DNA from: Halorubrum sp. SD626R
Lineage (GTDB): Archaea; Halobacteriota; Halobacteria; Halobacteriales; Haloferacaceae
NCBI RefSeq assembly: GCF_001261915.1
Contig: NZ_CVRT01000021.1
Coordinates: forward strand, 1 to 45,217
Direction: 5' to 3'
Length of the DNA stretch: 45,217 bases
Shown here in pieces: positions 32,731 through 40,551 of the stretch. The translations under genes were made by a program, and so were the position numbers. Position 1 is the stretch's first letter. Each line of letters begins with the position of its first letter. Under the pieces are notes generated by a model, which had not been told where the DNA came from, searched no databases, and saw only the letters and a program-made list of their open reading frames with translations.

Positions 32731-32807
32731 CGGGACCCGTTACGCCGAGCGAGATCCGTAACCGGCTCCGCGGAGTCGGGCGAACTCCGCGGTCGGACCC
32801 CGGCGTC

Positions 32808-32815
32808 GTATTTAG
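32808..32815 (+). promoter_or_regulatory. TATA-like box upstream of the CRTAC1 gene
   Basis: GTATTTAG lies about 28 nt before an out-of-frame ATG at 32839 and 62 nt before the CRTAC1 ATG at 32874. Transcription probably starts near 32839. Confidence 0.5.
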
Positions 32816-32873
32816 ATCTCTCGGCCCGAATCCAACCCATGAGTTCATATTCCCCGAGCGGTGACGGGCGACC

Positions 32874-34319
32874 ATGTTCACCGAGCGGTCCGACCTCGTC
32901 GGCGACGACGACCCGATCCGCGGGTACGGCGTCGCGGTGACGCCGGGACGGGACGGACCGCTCGTCTTCGTCGCCGGCTACGGCGAGCCGAACCGGCTCT
33001 ACGCCCGCGACGGCGACCGCCTCGTCGACACGGCCTGCGGCATCGTCGCCGACGGGACCCGCCACGGGATGGGCGTCTGCGCGGCCGACCTCGACGCCGA
33101 CGGCTGCGAGGAGGTGTACGTCCACAACTGCACCAAAGGCGTCGACGGCGGCGGCGACCCGGACCTCCTCTTGAGCCGGCTCGAATCGGACGGCTACCGC
33201 TGGACCGACGTGTTCGCGCTCGACGTCAACGCGGACCGCTTCGACGTGCGCGCCGGCCGGTCCGTCGCCGCGCTCGACAGGCTGGGGACCGGCAGATACG
33301 GCGTCGCAGTCTCCGGGTACGCCGCGCCGCTCGCCTTCTACGAGCTGGGCGACGACGGCGAGGTCACCGACATGGCGGACGCCGTCGGGCTGGAGGTCGA
33401 CGGCGGCTGCCGGTCCCTGCTCGCGGTCCCGCACTGCTCCGGGGCCGGCGACCTGTTCGCCGGCGTCGAACGCGGTCCGAACCGCCTGTTCCGGAACGAG
33501 AACGGTCATTACGACCCGACCGGCGGCGGTTCGCTGTCCGACCCCGCGGGCGACACTCGGGGGGCGGCCCTCGTCGACGAGGGCGGGCGGTTCGCGTTCG
33601 CCGTCGGCAACGAGGACGGGCCGAACCGCCTCCTCCGTCGCGGCTCGGGCGGCGGATTCGAGGACGTCGCGTCCCCGGCCCTCAGCGAGCCCGACCGCGT
33701 CCGGACCGTCGTCGCGGCCGACTTCGACAACGACGGCCGCGAGGAGCTGTTCTACAACGTCTCGGGCGAGCCGAACCGGCTCTACGAGCGGGTCGGCGGG
33801 GACGGGTCGGACGCGGGCGAGGACGCCTCCCGCTGGGAGCCCGTCGACCCCGGTCCCGCCGCCGAGCCGGACGGCTTCGGCACGGGCGCGGTGGCGGCCG
33901 ACCTCGACGGCGACGGCGTCTTGGAACTCCTCGTCGTCCACGGCGAGGTCGCCGCCCAGCCGGTCGCGGTCTACGACGTCCCGGACGCCGCCGACGCCGG
34001 GTGGCTCCGCGTCCGGCCGACGACTCGCCACGGGGCCCCCGCCCGCGGCGCCGTCGTCAGGCTGGAGACGACCGCCGGGATCCAGCGCCGCACCGTCGAC
34101 GCCGGCGGCGGCTGCCTCTGTCAGACCGAGCCGGTCGCGCACTTCGGGCTCGGCGGGGCGGCGCCGCGGCGGGTCGTCGTTCGGTGGCCGGACGGCCGCG
34201 AGCGGATCCTCTCCGACCCCGCGCCCGACGCGGAGATCGCGGTCGAACACCCCTCGGAGCGGCGGTCGCCGTCGAGCGGGGGACGCCGCCGCCGCGGCGA
34301 CCGGCCGGTCGGGCGATAG
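32874..34319 (+). CDS. CRTAC1 family protein (FG-GAP repeats, ASPIC/UnbV domain)
   Basis: This 481-residue beta-propeller-like protein has at least three FG-GAP calcium-type motifs: DLDADG (72-77), DFDNDG and DLDGDG further on. Each follows an NRL[YFL] repeat such as EPNRLY (38-43), which recurs four times. The last ~120 residues (TTRHGAPARGAVVRLET... and VVRWPDGRE) match the ASPIC/UnbV domain that ends CRTAC1 proteins. Unlike animal and most bacterial relatives there is no signal peptide, so it may act in the cytoplasm. The function is unknown in archaea. The Asp/Gly/Arg content fits its neighbours. Confidence 0.85.
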   Translation: MFTERSDLVGDDDPIRGYGVAVTPGRDGPLVFVAGYGEPNRLYARDGDRLVDTACGIVADGTRHGMGVCAADLDADGCEEVYVHNCTKGVDGGGDPDLLLSRLESDGYRWTDVFALDVNADRFDVRAGRSVAALDRLGTGRYGVAVSGYAAPLAFYELGDDGEVTDMADAVGLEVDGGCRSLLAVPHCSGAGDLFAGVERGPNRLFRNENGHYDPTGGGSLSDPAGDTRGAALVDEGGRFAFAVGNEDGPNRLLRRGSGGGFEDVASPALSEPDRVRTVVAADFDNDGREELFYNVSGEPNRLYERVGGDGSDAGEDASRWEPVDPGPAAEPDGFGTGAVAADLDGDGVLELLVVHGEVAAQPVAVYDVPDAADAGWLRVRPTTRHGAPARGAVVRLETTAGIQRRTVDAGGGCLCQTEPVAHFGLGGAAPRRVVVRWPDGRERILSDPAPDAEIAVEHPSERRSPSSGGRRRRGDRPVGR

Positions 34320-34404
34320 CCGACACCGCGGCGATCCCTCCCGATCGCCCGGCCAGAACTGCCGCCCCTCGCAGGTTCAAGTGTCCGGGGGTGTAGGGAC
34401 GGGT

Positions 34405-34605
34405 ATGGTAGACCCGACTTCCGACCTCGAGGAGGACGTCGACGAGGAGTCCGCGCCGCGCTGTGCGACCTGTGGGGAGCCGGCGCTGGGCGTCGGCCGT
34501 CGAACCGTCACGTGGGTCGACGGCGTCGACGTCGAACACCGACACTTCTGCTCGCAGACCTGTCGCGACGACTGGGCGGACGAACGGCCCGAGGCGGGCG
34601 GCTGA
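34405..34605 (+). CDS. Small zinc-ribbon protein
   Basis: This 66-residue protein has an acidic N-terminus followed by C20-ATC-23 and, after a beta hairpin with VTWVDGVDVEHRHF, C49-SQTC-53. The four cysteines should bind zinc; the arrangement suggests a treble-clef or zinc-ribbon fold. Haloarchaea have a family of such small proteins (I recall DUF7576, unverified). The ATG at 34405 is favoured by a TTCAAGT promoter-like element about 27 nt upstream (34376-34382). Function unknown; it could be an RNA- or protein-binding factor. It lies 67 bp upstream of the SBDS gene. Confidence 0.7.
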   Translation: MVDPTSDLEEDVDEESAPRCATCGEPALGVGRRTVTWVDGVDVEHRHFCSQTCRDDWADERPEAGG

Positions 34606-34640
34606 TCCGGGAGACGACGGCGCGGACCCCGCGCGGGAGG

Positions 34641-34648
34641 CTTTTTCA
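34641..34648 (+). promoter_or_regulatory. TATA-like box of the SBDS gene
   Basis: CTTTTTCA lies about 28 nt upstream of the ATG at 34672. A GGAGGT is directly in front of the ATG, too close to act as a normal ribosome-binding site. Confidence 0.5.
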
Positions 34649-34671
34649 GTACGGGGGTGGTATCCGGAGGT

Positions 34672-35397
34672 ATGATATCGCTCGACGAGGCCGTGACGGC
34701 CCGACTGGAGTCGCACGGCGAACGGTTCGAGGTGCTGATCGACCCGGACGCGGCGCTCGCGATGAAGCGCGGGGAGTTCGAGGGCGACCTGGAGGACGTG
34801 ATCGCCGCGGAGGACGTGTTCGAGAACGCCTCGCGCGGCGACCGGCCGGCGGAGGAGGACTTAGAGACCGTGTTCGGCACGACGGACGCGCTGGAGATCA
34901 TCCCCGAGGTCGTCGAGCGCGGGGAGATCCAGATCACCGCCGAACAGCGCGAGGAGATGCAGGAGCGGAAGCACAACCAGCTCGTCACCACCATCACGCG
35001 CAACGCGGTGAACCCGCAGATGGACGACTCGCCGCACCCGCCCGAGCGCATCGAACGCGCGCTGGAGGAGGCGGGGTTCCAGATCGACCCGATGGAGCCG
35101 GTCGAGAACCAGGTCGACGACGCGCTGGAGGCGCTCCGGCCCGTCATCCCGATCCGGTTCGAGGAGGTGACGATGGCGGTCCAGCTCCCCGCGGACTACG
35201 CGGGCTCCGGACAGGCGCAGATCCGCGAGTTCGGCGATCTGGAGCGCGAGGAGTGGCAGAACGACGGCTCGTGGGTGGGCGTGCTCACCTTCCCGGCCGG
35301 CCTCCAGAACGACCTGTACGACCTCGTCAACGAGATCACCTCCGGCGAGGGCGACGCCCGCGTCATCAAGGACAAGGACGAGCTGCGGACGCGGTAG
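34672..35397 (+). CDS. SBDS family ribosome assembly factor
   Basis: This 241-residue archaeal SBDS homologue takes part in 50S subunit maturation by helping to remove anti-association factors from the subunit. The N-terminal FYSH-like domain (residues 1-90, RFEVLIDPDAALAMKRGE) is followed by a central helical domain with AEQREEMQERKHNQLV. A C-terminal ferredoxin-like domain starts near 165 (IRFEEVTMAVQLPADYAG). All three family domains are present and the length is typical. The ATG at 34672 agrees with the TATA box. Confidence 0.92.
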   Translation: MISLDEAVTARLESHGERFEVLIDPDAALAMKRGEFEGDLEDVIAAEDVFENASRGDRPAEEDLETVFGTTDALEIIPEVVERGEIQITAEQREEMQERKHNQLVTTITRNAVNPQMDDSPHPPERIERALEEAGFQIDPMEPVENQVDDALEALRPVIPIRFEEVTMAVQLPADYAGSGQAQIREFGDLEREEWQNDGSWVGVLTFPAGLQNDLYDLVNEITSGEGDARVIKDKDELRTR

Positions 35398-35480
35398 GAC
35401 GTGCACGTCGCGGTCGACGCCGGACTCGTCGCGCTCCCGGCTTCCTTCTGACGGGTCGCCATACGTGCCGCGGCCGAGAG

Positions 35481-35488
35481 CTTCATAC
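35481..35488 (+). promoter_or_regulatory. TATA-like box of the YbaK-type gene
   Basis: CTTCATAC lies about 28 nt upstream of ATG 35512. Confidence 0.45.
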
Positions 35489-35511
35489 CCCGCCGCGAGC
35501 CTCCTTCCTCC

Positions 35512-36030
35512 ATGCACGAGCGCGCGGCGGAGTTCGCGGCACGGGCGCGGGACCGATACGGCGCTGACCTCGAAGTCCTGGAGTTCGACGCCGGCACGGA
35601 GACGGCGGCCGCGGCGGCCGACGCCGTCGGCTGCGACACCGCGGCGATCGCCTCCACGATCGTGGTGTCGCTCTCGGGCGGCGACGCCGAGGCCGACGGC
35701 GACGCCGAAGGGGACGACGACGCCGACCGCCTGGTCGCCGCGATCACCAGCGGCGCGAACCGGCTCAACCTCGACGCGGTCGCGGCCAACTTCGGCGCGG
35801 CCGACGCCGCGATGGCGGACCCGGCGCGCGTCCGCGAGACCGTTGGCTGGAGCATCGGCGGCGTGCCCCCGCTGTGTCACGACGCCGCGCTCCCGACCGT
35901 CTTCGACCCGACGCTCGCCGGCTACGACACCGTCTACGGCGCGGCGGGGACGCCGAGCGCCGTGTTCGCGATCGACCCCGACCGGCTCGCGTCGCTGGCG
36001 GAGGCCACGACCGTCGACCTCACCGAGTGA
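35512..36030 (+). CDS. YbaK/EbsC family aminoacyl-tRNA deacylase
   Basis: This 172-residue single-domain protein is of the YbaK/ProX superfamily, which hydrolyses mischarged tRNAs. Recognisable parts are AADAVGCDTAAIASTIVVSL, the Asn in TSGANRLNLD and the active-site region GWSIGGVPPLCH. The usual family helix follows (DPTLAGYDTVYGAAGTPSAVF). Between the early beta strands lies an acidic insertion with repeated DAE units (residues about 61-75), which is a halophilic addition. Which tRNA is edited cannot be told. It stands alone between SBDS and the metal ABC transporter. Confidence 0.82.
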   Translation: MHERAAEFAARARDRYGADLEVLEFDAGTETAAAAADAVGCDTAAIASTIVVSLSGGDAEADGDAEGDDDADRLVAAITSGANRLNLDAVAANFGAADAAMADPARVRETVGWSIGGVPPLCHDAALPTVFDPTLAGYDTVYGAAGTPSAVFAIDPDRLASLAEATTVDLTE

Positions 36031-36123
36031 GCGGGACGGCGGTCCCGGTCGCCGATCCCGCCGGTCGACGACGTCCGCGGTTAGTAATCGACCCCGCTCT
36101 CCTCGGCCTCAGTTATTAAATCC

Positions 36124-36143
36124 GAGTTGTGAAGTAACAACTC
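36124..36143. promoter_or_regulatory. Perfect palindrome, candidate metal-regulator operator
   Basis: GAGTTGT (36124-36130), spacer GAAGTA and ACAACTC (36137-36143) form an exact 7-6-7 inverted repeat. It sits just upstream of and touching the TATA-like TCTTTTCTA (36142-36150) of the binding-protein gene. That is where a repressor such as a DtxR/SirR- or Zur-type metal sensor would block the promoter. The identity of the regulator is an inference. Confidence 0.6.
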
Positions 36144-36150
36144 TTTTCTA
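36142..36150 (+). promoter_or_regulatory. TATA-like box of the metal ABC transporter operon
   Basis: TCTTTTCTA is about 27 nt upstream of the ATG at 36173 and borders the palindrome at 36124-36143. Confidence 0.5.
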
Positions 36151-36172
36151 TTAACAGGCGATAGAGTCGGGT

Positions 36173-37204
36173 ATGACTCACTCACGTCGGTCGGTGTTGC
36201 GTGGCGGGGCGGGCCTGCTGGCGGCCGGCGCGTCGACCTCGCTCGCCGGCTGTTCGGGCGCCGCGGGCGGCGGCTCCGGCGATTCCGAGGGGTTCGACGG
36301 CGGGTACGCCGCCTTCTTCACCCTCAACGACTGGGCCAACGAGGTCGTCGGCGACCGCGCGAGCTTCGAGAGCCCCGTCGAGGTCGGCCGCCTCGGTCAC
36401 GGCTGGACGCCGGACGGGACCCTCGCCGCGGACGTCGCCTCGACGGACGCCTTCGTCTACCTCGACAGCCCCGAGTTCGCGTGGGCGCAGGACCTCGCCG
36501 CGACGCTCGAGGCCGACTACGACTCCGTCGCGGTCGTCGACGCGCTCGCCGACGTCGAGGGCGACCTGCTCGCGTGGGACCACTCGCACGAGGGCGAAGG
36601 GGAGGAGGACGGACACGACGGGGATGGGGAGAACCACGAAGGGGAAGAGGGCGGCCACGACGACCGCCAACACGACCCCCACGTCTGGGTCGACCCGGTG
36701 CTCGCGGCGCGGATGGTCGAGACCGTCGCGACGGGCCTCGGCGAGGCGGACCCCGAGAACGCCGAGGCCTACGCCGACAACGCGGCCGCGTACGCCGCGG
36801 AGCTCGACGCGGTCGACACCGCCTTCGAGTCGATCGCCGAGCGCGCCGAGCGCGACGTGGCGGTCATCGCGGGCCACAACTCCTTCCAGTACCTGGAGGC
36901 GCGCTACGGGTTCCGGCTCCACTCGCCGGTCGGCGTCTCGCCGCAGAACGAGCCGAGCCAGAGCCAGATCGCCGACACCATCGAGATCGTGAACGCCGAG
37001 GGGATCGACGCGGTCCTCTACGACCGCTTCGAGTCGCCGCGGCTCGCCGAGACGATCGTCGAGAACAGCGACGCGACGGCGACGGTGCCCGTCAGCCCGG
37101 CCGGCGGGACGACAGAGGAGTGGAACGAGGCCGGCTACGGCTACCTCGAACAGATGACTGAGATCAACGTCCCCGCTTTCGAGCGGGCGTTCGGGGCGCA
37201 GTGA
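36173..37204 (+). CDS. znuA: Metal ABC transporter substrate-binding lipoprotein (zinc/manganese type)
   Basis: This 343-residue cluster A-I binding protein captures divalent metal outside the cell. The N-terminus has a Tat signal (S-R5-R6-SVLR) and a lipobox L-A-G-C27, so the mature protein should be a lipid-anchored surface protein. A His/Asp/Glu-rich flexible loop at about residues 135-175 precedes HDPHVWVDPVLA, which carries the conserved metal-binding His. The second His is in GHNSFQYLEARYGF and the last acidic ligand region is VLYDRFESPRLAE. The His-rich loop favours zinc, but manganese relatives are close. An ATPase and a permease gene follow, giving a complete importer. Confidence 0.88.
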   Translation: MTHSRRSVLRGGAGLLAAGASTSLAGCSGAAGGGSGDSEGFDGGYAAFFTLNDWANEVVGDRASFESPVEVGRLGHGWTPDGTLAADVASTDAFVYLDSPEFAWAQDLAATLEADYDSVAVVDALADVEGDLLAWDHSHEGEGEEDGHDGDGENHEGEEGGHDDRQHDPHVWVDPVLAARMVETVATGLGEADPENAEAYADNAAAYAAELDAVDTAFESIAERAERDVAVIAGHNSFQYLEARYGFRLHSPVGVSPQNEPSQSQIADTIEIVNAEGIDAVLYDRFESPRLAETIVENSDATATVPVSPAGGTTEEWNEAGYGYLEQMTEINVPAFERAFGAQ

Positions 37205-37301
37205 GCCGGCGTCTCGACCGTCCCGCCGGCGGTGACGGCCCCCGGCCCGAGCGCGGAGTAAAAGGGCTAAACGTTCGGCCGACCCAGAGGGGGGACACGC
37301 A

Positions 37302-38042
37302 GTGACAGACATCGTCAACCTCGACGGCGTGACGTTCGCCTACGGCGACACCGTCGCCGAGAGCGACGTCTCTCTGACGGTCGAAGCGGGCGACTTCCTC
37401 GGGCTCGTCGGCCCGAACGGGTCCGGGAAGACGACCCTGCTCCACCTCATGCTCGGGCTTCACGAGCCCGACGCGGGCTCGGTCGAGCTGTTCGGCCGCC
37501 CCGTCGACGAGTTCGACGACGGCGGGCGGATCGGCTACGTCTCCCAGCAGGCGACGAGCCGCGGCGGGGCGATGCCCGTCACGGTCCGCGAGTGCGTCAC
37601 CATGGGCCGCTTCGCGCACGCCGGCCGGGGGCGGCTCTCCGAGGCCGACCGCGGCGCCGTCGTCGACGCCATCGAGACGGTCGGAATCGGTGACCTCGCC
37701 GACCGGCTCGTCACCGAGCTGTCGGGCGGCCAGAAGCAGCGCGCGTACATCGCCCGGGCCTTGGCGAGCGACGCCGACCTCCTCGCGCTCGACGAGCCGA
37801 CCGTAGGGGTCGACGCCGAGTCGCGCGACGCGTTCTACGCCCTCTTGGACGAACTGAACGACGACGGGATTACCATCATCCTCATCGAGCACGACATCGG
37901 CGTCGTCACCGACCGCGCGAACCGCATCGCCTGTATCAACACCGAGCTGTACCACCACGGCGACACCGAGTCGTTCGTCGAGAGCGACGCGCTCTCCGAG
38001 GCGTACGGCGCGACCGGACAGGTCGTTCACCACCACCACTGA
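37302..38042 (+). CDS. znuC: Metal ABC transporter ATP-binding protein
   Basis: This 246-residue ABC ATPase has Walker A GPNGSGKTT (37-45), signature LSGGQ (140-144) and Walker B LLALDEP (D164-E165), with a final switch His in IEHDIG. It matches the zinc/manganese importer class. The chain ends in VVHHHH, four consecutive histidines, which is unusual and could bind metal. The start is a GTG; a CTAAAC element 30 bases upstream (about 37267) is a weak internal promoter. The stop overlaps the permease ATG by one base. Confidence 0.92.
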   Translation: MTDIVNLDGVTFAYGDTVAESDVSLTVEAGDFLGLVGPNGSGKTTLLHLMLGLHEPDAGSVELFGRPVDEFDDGGRIGYVSQQATSRGGAMPVTVRECVTMGRFAHAGRGRLSEADRGAVVDAIETVGIGDLADRLVTELSGGQKQRAYIARALASDADLLALDEPTVGVDAESRDAFYALLDELNDDGITIILIEHDIGVVTDRANRIACINTELYHHGDTESFVESDALSEAYGATGQVVHHHH

Positions 38043-39124
38043 TGGGCGGGAGCACGGCGACTGACGGCGAGAGGGAAGGAGAATCGAGCCGAAACGCGGC
38101 CGCGACTCCCGACCGCGGGCTCCGCCGGACGGCCGAACTCGTCGCGCTCGGGCTCACGGGGGTCGTCGCGGTCGGCATGCTCGGATTTCTCCTCCTCTAC
38201 TGGACGCAGGACCTCCCGGTCGCGAGCGACCTGTACGCGGGGTTCCGCGCGCTCGGCCGGGGGATGGACGCCGCCTTCGGCACGAACGTGTTCCGGCACC
38301 CGATCATGTGGCAGTCGATGGCGGTCGGGGTGCTCGTCGGCGTCGTCGCCCCGCTCGTCGGCTCGTTCCTCGTCCACCGGGAGATGGCGCTGATCGGCGA
38401 GACGCTCGCGCACACGGCGTTCGCGGGAGTCGCGATCGGGATCCTCGTCAACGCGTCGACCGGGTGGGAGAGTTCGCTCCTGCTCGTCGCGCTCGCCGTC
38501 GCGATCGCGGGGGCGCTCGCCGTCCAGTGGCTCACCGAGCGCACCGACGCCTACGGCGACGTCCCCATCGCGATCATGCTCAGCGGGAGCTTCGCGGTCG
38601 GCACCCTGATCGTGAGCTACGGGCGCGGGCTGACCGCCATCAACATCGAGGGGTACCTGTTCGGGAACCTCGCGGTCGTCACGGCCGAGGGCGCGCGGCT
38701 GATGGGCGCCCTCTCGCTGCTCGTCGTCGCCGGCGTCGCGCTCACCTACAAACAGCTCCTCTTCATCACCTTCGACGAGCAGGCGGCGCGGGTCGCCCAG
38801 CTCAACGTCACCGGTTACAACACGCTGCTCGTGGTGTTGACCGCGGTCGTCGTCGTCGGCGCGATGCAGGTGCTCGGCGTCATCCTCGTCGCCGCGATGC
38901 TCGTCGTCCCCGTCGCGGCCGCCTCGCAGGTCGCGCGGAGCTTCCGCGAGACGACGTACCTCGGCGTGATCTTCGGCCAGCTCTCCGTGCTCGGCGGCTT
39001 CGCCGTCTCGATCGGGCTCGGCCTCCCCTCCGGCGGCTCGATCGTCGTGACCGCGATCGCGGTGTACCTCGCGAGCATCGCACTCTCGGGCTTCTCGGTG
39101 ACGGCGATCTCAGCGCACGGGTAG
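38042..39124 (+). CDS. znuB: Metal ABC transporter permease
   Basis: This 360-residue permease of the ABC-3 family has an extended, Glu/Arg-rich cytoplasmic N-terminus of about 30 residues and eight or nine membrane segments. Visible family parts are VGVVAPLVGSFLVHREMALIGETLAHTAFAG, which is the conserved cytoplasmic helix contacting the ATPase, and VVVGAMQVLGVILVAAMLVVPVAAASQVA. It is the last gene of the three-gene importer. The start overlaps the ATPase stop by one base. Confidence 0.92.
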   Translation: MGGSTATDGEREGESSRNAAATPDRGLRRTAELVALGLTGVVAVGMLGFLLLYWTQDLPVASDLYAGFRALGRGMDAAFGTNVFRHPIMWQSMAVGVLVGVVAPLVGSFLVHREMALIGETLAHTAFAGVAIGILVNASTGWESSLLLVALAVAIAGALAVQWLTERTDAYGDVPIAIMLSGSFAVGTLIVSYGRGLTAINIEGYLFGNLAVVTAEGARLMGALSLLVVAGVALTYKQLLFITFDEQAARVAQLNVTGYNTLLVVLTAVVVVGAMQVLGVILVAAMLVVPVAAASQVARSFRETTYLGVIFGQLSVLGGFAVSIGLGLPSGGSIVVTAIAVYLASIALSGFSVTAISAHG

Positions 39125-39192
39125 CCCGAATCGGGAAGGACGGCGCTCCGGATCGGCCCGCGTGTGCGTCCGCGGCGCGCGGTTTCCACAGA

Positions 39193-39200
39193 CCCTTATG
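39193..39200 (+). promoter_or_regulatory. TATA-like box of the gene at 39222
   Basis: CCCTTATG lies about 26 nt upstream of the ATG at 39222, supporting that start over in-frame upstream codons. Confidence 0.5.
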
Positions 39201-39221
39201 TCCCGACCGCGAGTGAGGCGT

Positions 39222-39506
39222 ATGGGAGAGACGGAAACCTACACGATCACCGGTCCCGACGGTGACGAGGAGTCGTTCGAACTGCCCGCCGGCCTCGTCG
39301 ACGTGCTCAGCGAGCAGGGCGAGCAGGGCACCCGCGTCGTCAGCGACGTCGTGGTGCAGGCGATGGCCCAGCAGGCGCACGTCATCGTCCACCACAGCGA
39401 GGGCGACGTGCCGGAGGACATCGCGGAGATGAACGAGACGGCCGCGGAGCTGTTCGAGGAGCGGTTCGGGCAGTCGCTGGAGGACGCGCTCGGCCACTCG
39501 CACTGA
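39222..39506 (+). CDS. Small conserved haloarchaeal protein
   Basis: This 94-residue soluble acidic protein starts METETY-like (MGETETYTITGPDGDEESFE), then a helical core VVVQAMAQQAHVIVHHSEGDVPEDI, and ends LGHSH. I recall a similar haloarchaeal family under DUF7545, but cannot verify it. Function unknown. The His-containing segments (HVIVHHSEG, GHSH) and its place after a metal importer invite a metal link, which is speculation. It has its own promoter. Confidence 0.65.
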   Translation: MGETETYTITGPDGDEESFELPAGLVDVLSEQGEQGTRVVSDVVVQAMAQQAHVIVHHSEGDVPEDIAEMNETAAELFEERFGQSLEDALGHSH

Positions 39507-39551
39507 GCCGCGGCAACGACTCCCGACCTCGGTTTTCACCGGCGGCCGGTC

Positions 39552-39559
39552 GCTTAAGC
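39552..39559 (+). promoter_or_regulatory. TATA-like box of the DCC gene
   Basis: GCTTAAGC lies about 28 nt upstream of ATG 39583. Confidence 0.5.
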
Positions 39560-39582
39560 CGCCGCGGCACGTACGACGATCC

Positions 39583-40017
39583 ATGAGCCACGACTCGGAC
39601 GCGCCGGTGCTGATCTTCGATGGCGACTGTCCGTACTGCTCGGTGGCGGCGCTCGCGCTCCGCCGGCTGGACGGCGTCGTCGCGGTGCCGTGGGAGGCCG
39701 ATCCGGTCGGTCCGTTCCTCGACGCGCAGTTCGGCTCACGCCCGTTCGCGATGGTGCTCGTCGACCCCGGCGAGCGCCGGGTGTACGCCGGCCGGTCGGC
39801 CGCCGAAGAGCTCGCCGACCGCGCGGGTACTCCGGGGATCGTCGGCGGGCTCGTCCGCGACAACTACGACCGGATCGCCGACGTGGTCGGGACCCTGTCG
39901 GGCCGCGACCGCGACCCCGACGACGTCCACGAGGAGTACCGGCTGACCGACGCCGCGCGCGACCTCGTCGACGACCTGCGCCCGGCCGCGAGCGACCCGC
40001 CGGAGGCGCTGTCGTGA
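39583..40017 (+). CDS. DCC family thiol-disulphide oxidoreductase (DUF393)
   Basis: This 144-residue thioredoxin-like protein has the family motif near the N-terminus: D13-G-D15-C16-PY-C19, the DxDCxxC-type redox site. It is expected to exchange thiols in the cytoplasm; there is no signal peptide. The rest (AALALRRLDGVVAVPWEAD... and AMVLVDPGERRVYAGRSAA) follows the DCC pattern. The stop overlaps the GTG of a GIY-YIG nuclease gene, so the two are cotranslated. Confidence 0.85.
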   Translation: MSHDSDAPVLIFDGDCPYCSVAALALRRLDGVVAVPWEADPVGPFLDAQFGSRPFAMVLVDPGERRVYAGRSAAEELADRAGTPGIVGGLVRDNYDRIADVVGTLSGRDRDPDDVHEEYRLTDAARDLVDDLRPAASDPPEALS

Positions 40018-40532
40018 GCGGGGCCGGGGGCGGTACCTACTCCCTCCTGATCGACCTCGCCGCCCCCGCCGAGATCGAGGTCGGCGCGCTCGGCGAACAC
40101 CGCTTCGACGCCGGCGTCTACGCGTACACCGGGAGCGCGCTCGGCGCGGGCGGGTTCTCGCGCGTCGACCGCCACCGCCGGACCGCGCGCGGCGAGCACG
40201 ACGTCCGCCACTGGCACGTCGACCACCTGCTCGGGCACCCGGACGCCCGGATCGACCGCGTCGTCCGGAGCGTCGGCGTCGACGTCGAGTGCGCGGTCGC
40301 CGAGCGACTCCCGGCGGGGCCGGTCGACGGGTTCGGCGCGTCGGACTGCGGCTGCGAGAGCCACCTCGCCGCCGGCGACGAGGGGGAGTCGCTCGACCCC
40401 TTCGCCGCGCGGGTCAGGGCGGCGCACGAGGCGGCGGTCGAATCGGGCAACTCCGGCGCGATAGCTGAAAGCGAGGACCCGACCGATTACGCCGAGAGCG
40501 ACGCGCGAGTCGACGTGGTCGCCGGCGAGTAG
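40014..40532 (+). CDS. GIY-YIG nuclease family protein (DUF123)
   Basis: This 172-residue protein is of the DUF123 class of GIY-YIG-like domains, in archaea often fused to or near DNA repair endonuclease III. The family pattern is seen in TYSLLIDLAAPAEIEVGAL, VYAYTGSALG, RHWHVDHLLGHPDA and the Cys-containing GFGASDCGCESHL. Catalytic function of this class is unproven. The acidic C-terminus (from about 120) lacks a domain. It starts at a GTG coupled (GTGA) to the DCC gene. Confidence 0.83.
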   Translation: MSGAGGGTYSLLIDLAAPAEIEVGALGEHRFDAGVYAYTGSALGAGGFSRVDRHRRTARGEHDVRHWHVDHLLGHPDARIDRVVRSVGVDVECAVAERLPAGPVDGFGASDCGCESHLAAGDEGESLDPFAARVRAAHEAAVESGNSGAIAESEDPTDYAESDARVDVVAGE

Positions 40533-40551
40533 CGGTCGCACCGAGCCCCGT

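Noticed and set aside
31545..34250. Very long minus-strand open frame across the DICT and CRTAC1 genes
   Set aside because: No family similarity and shadow-type composition; the plus strand carries recognisable domains and promoters.
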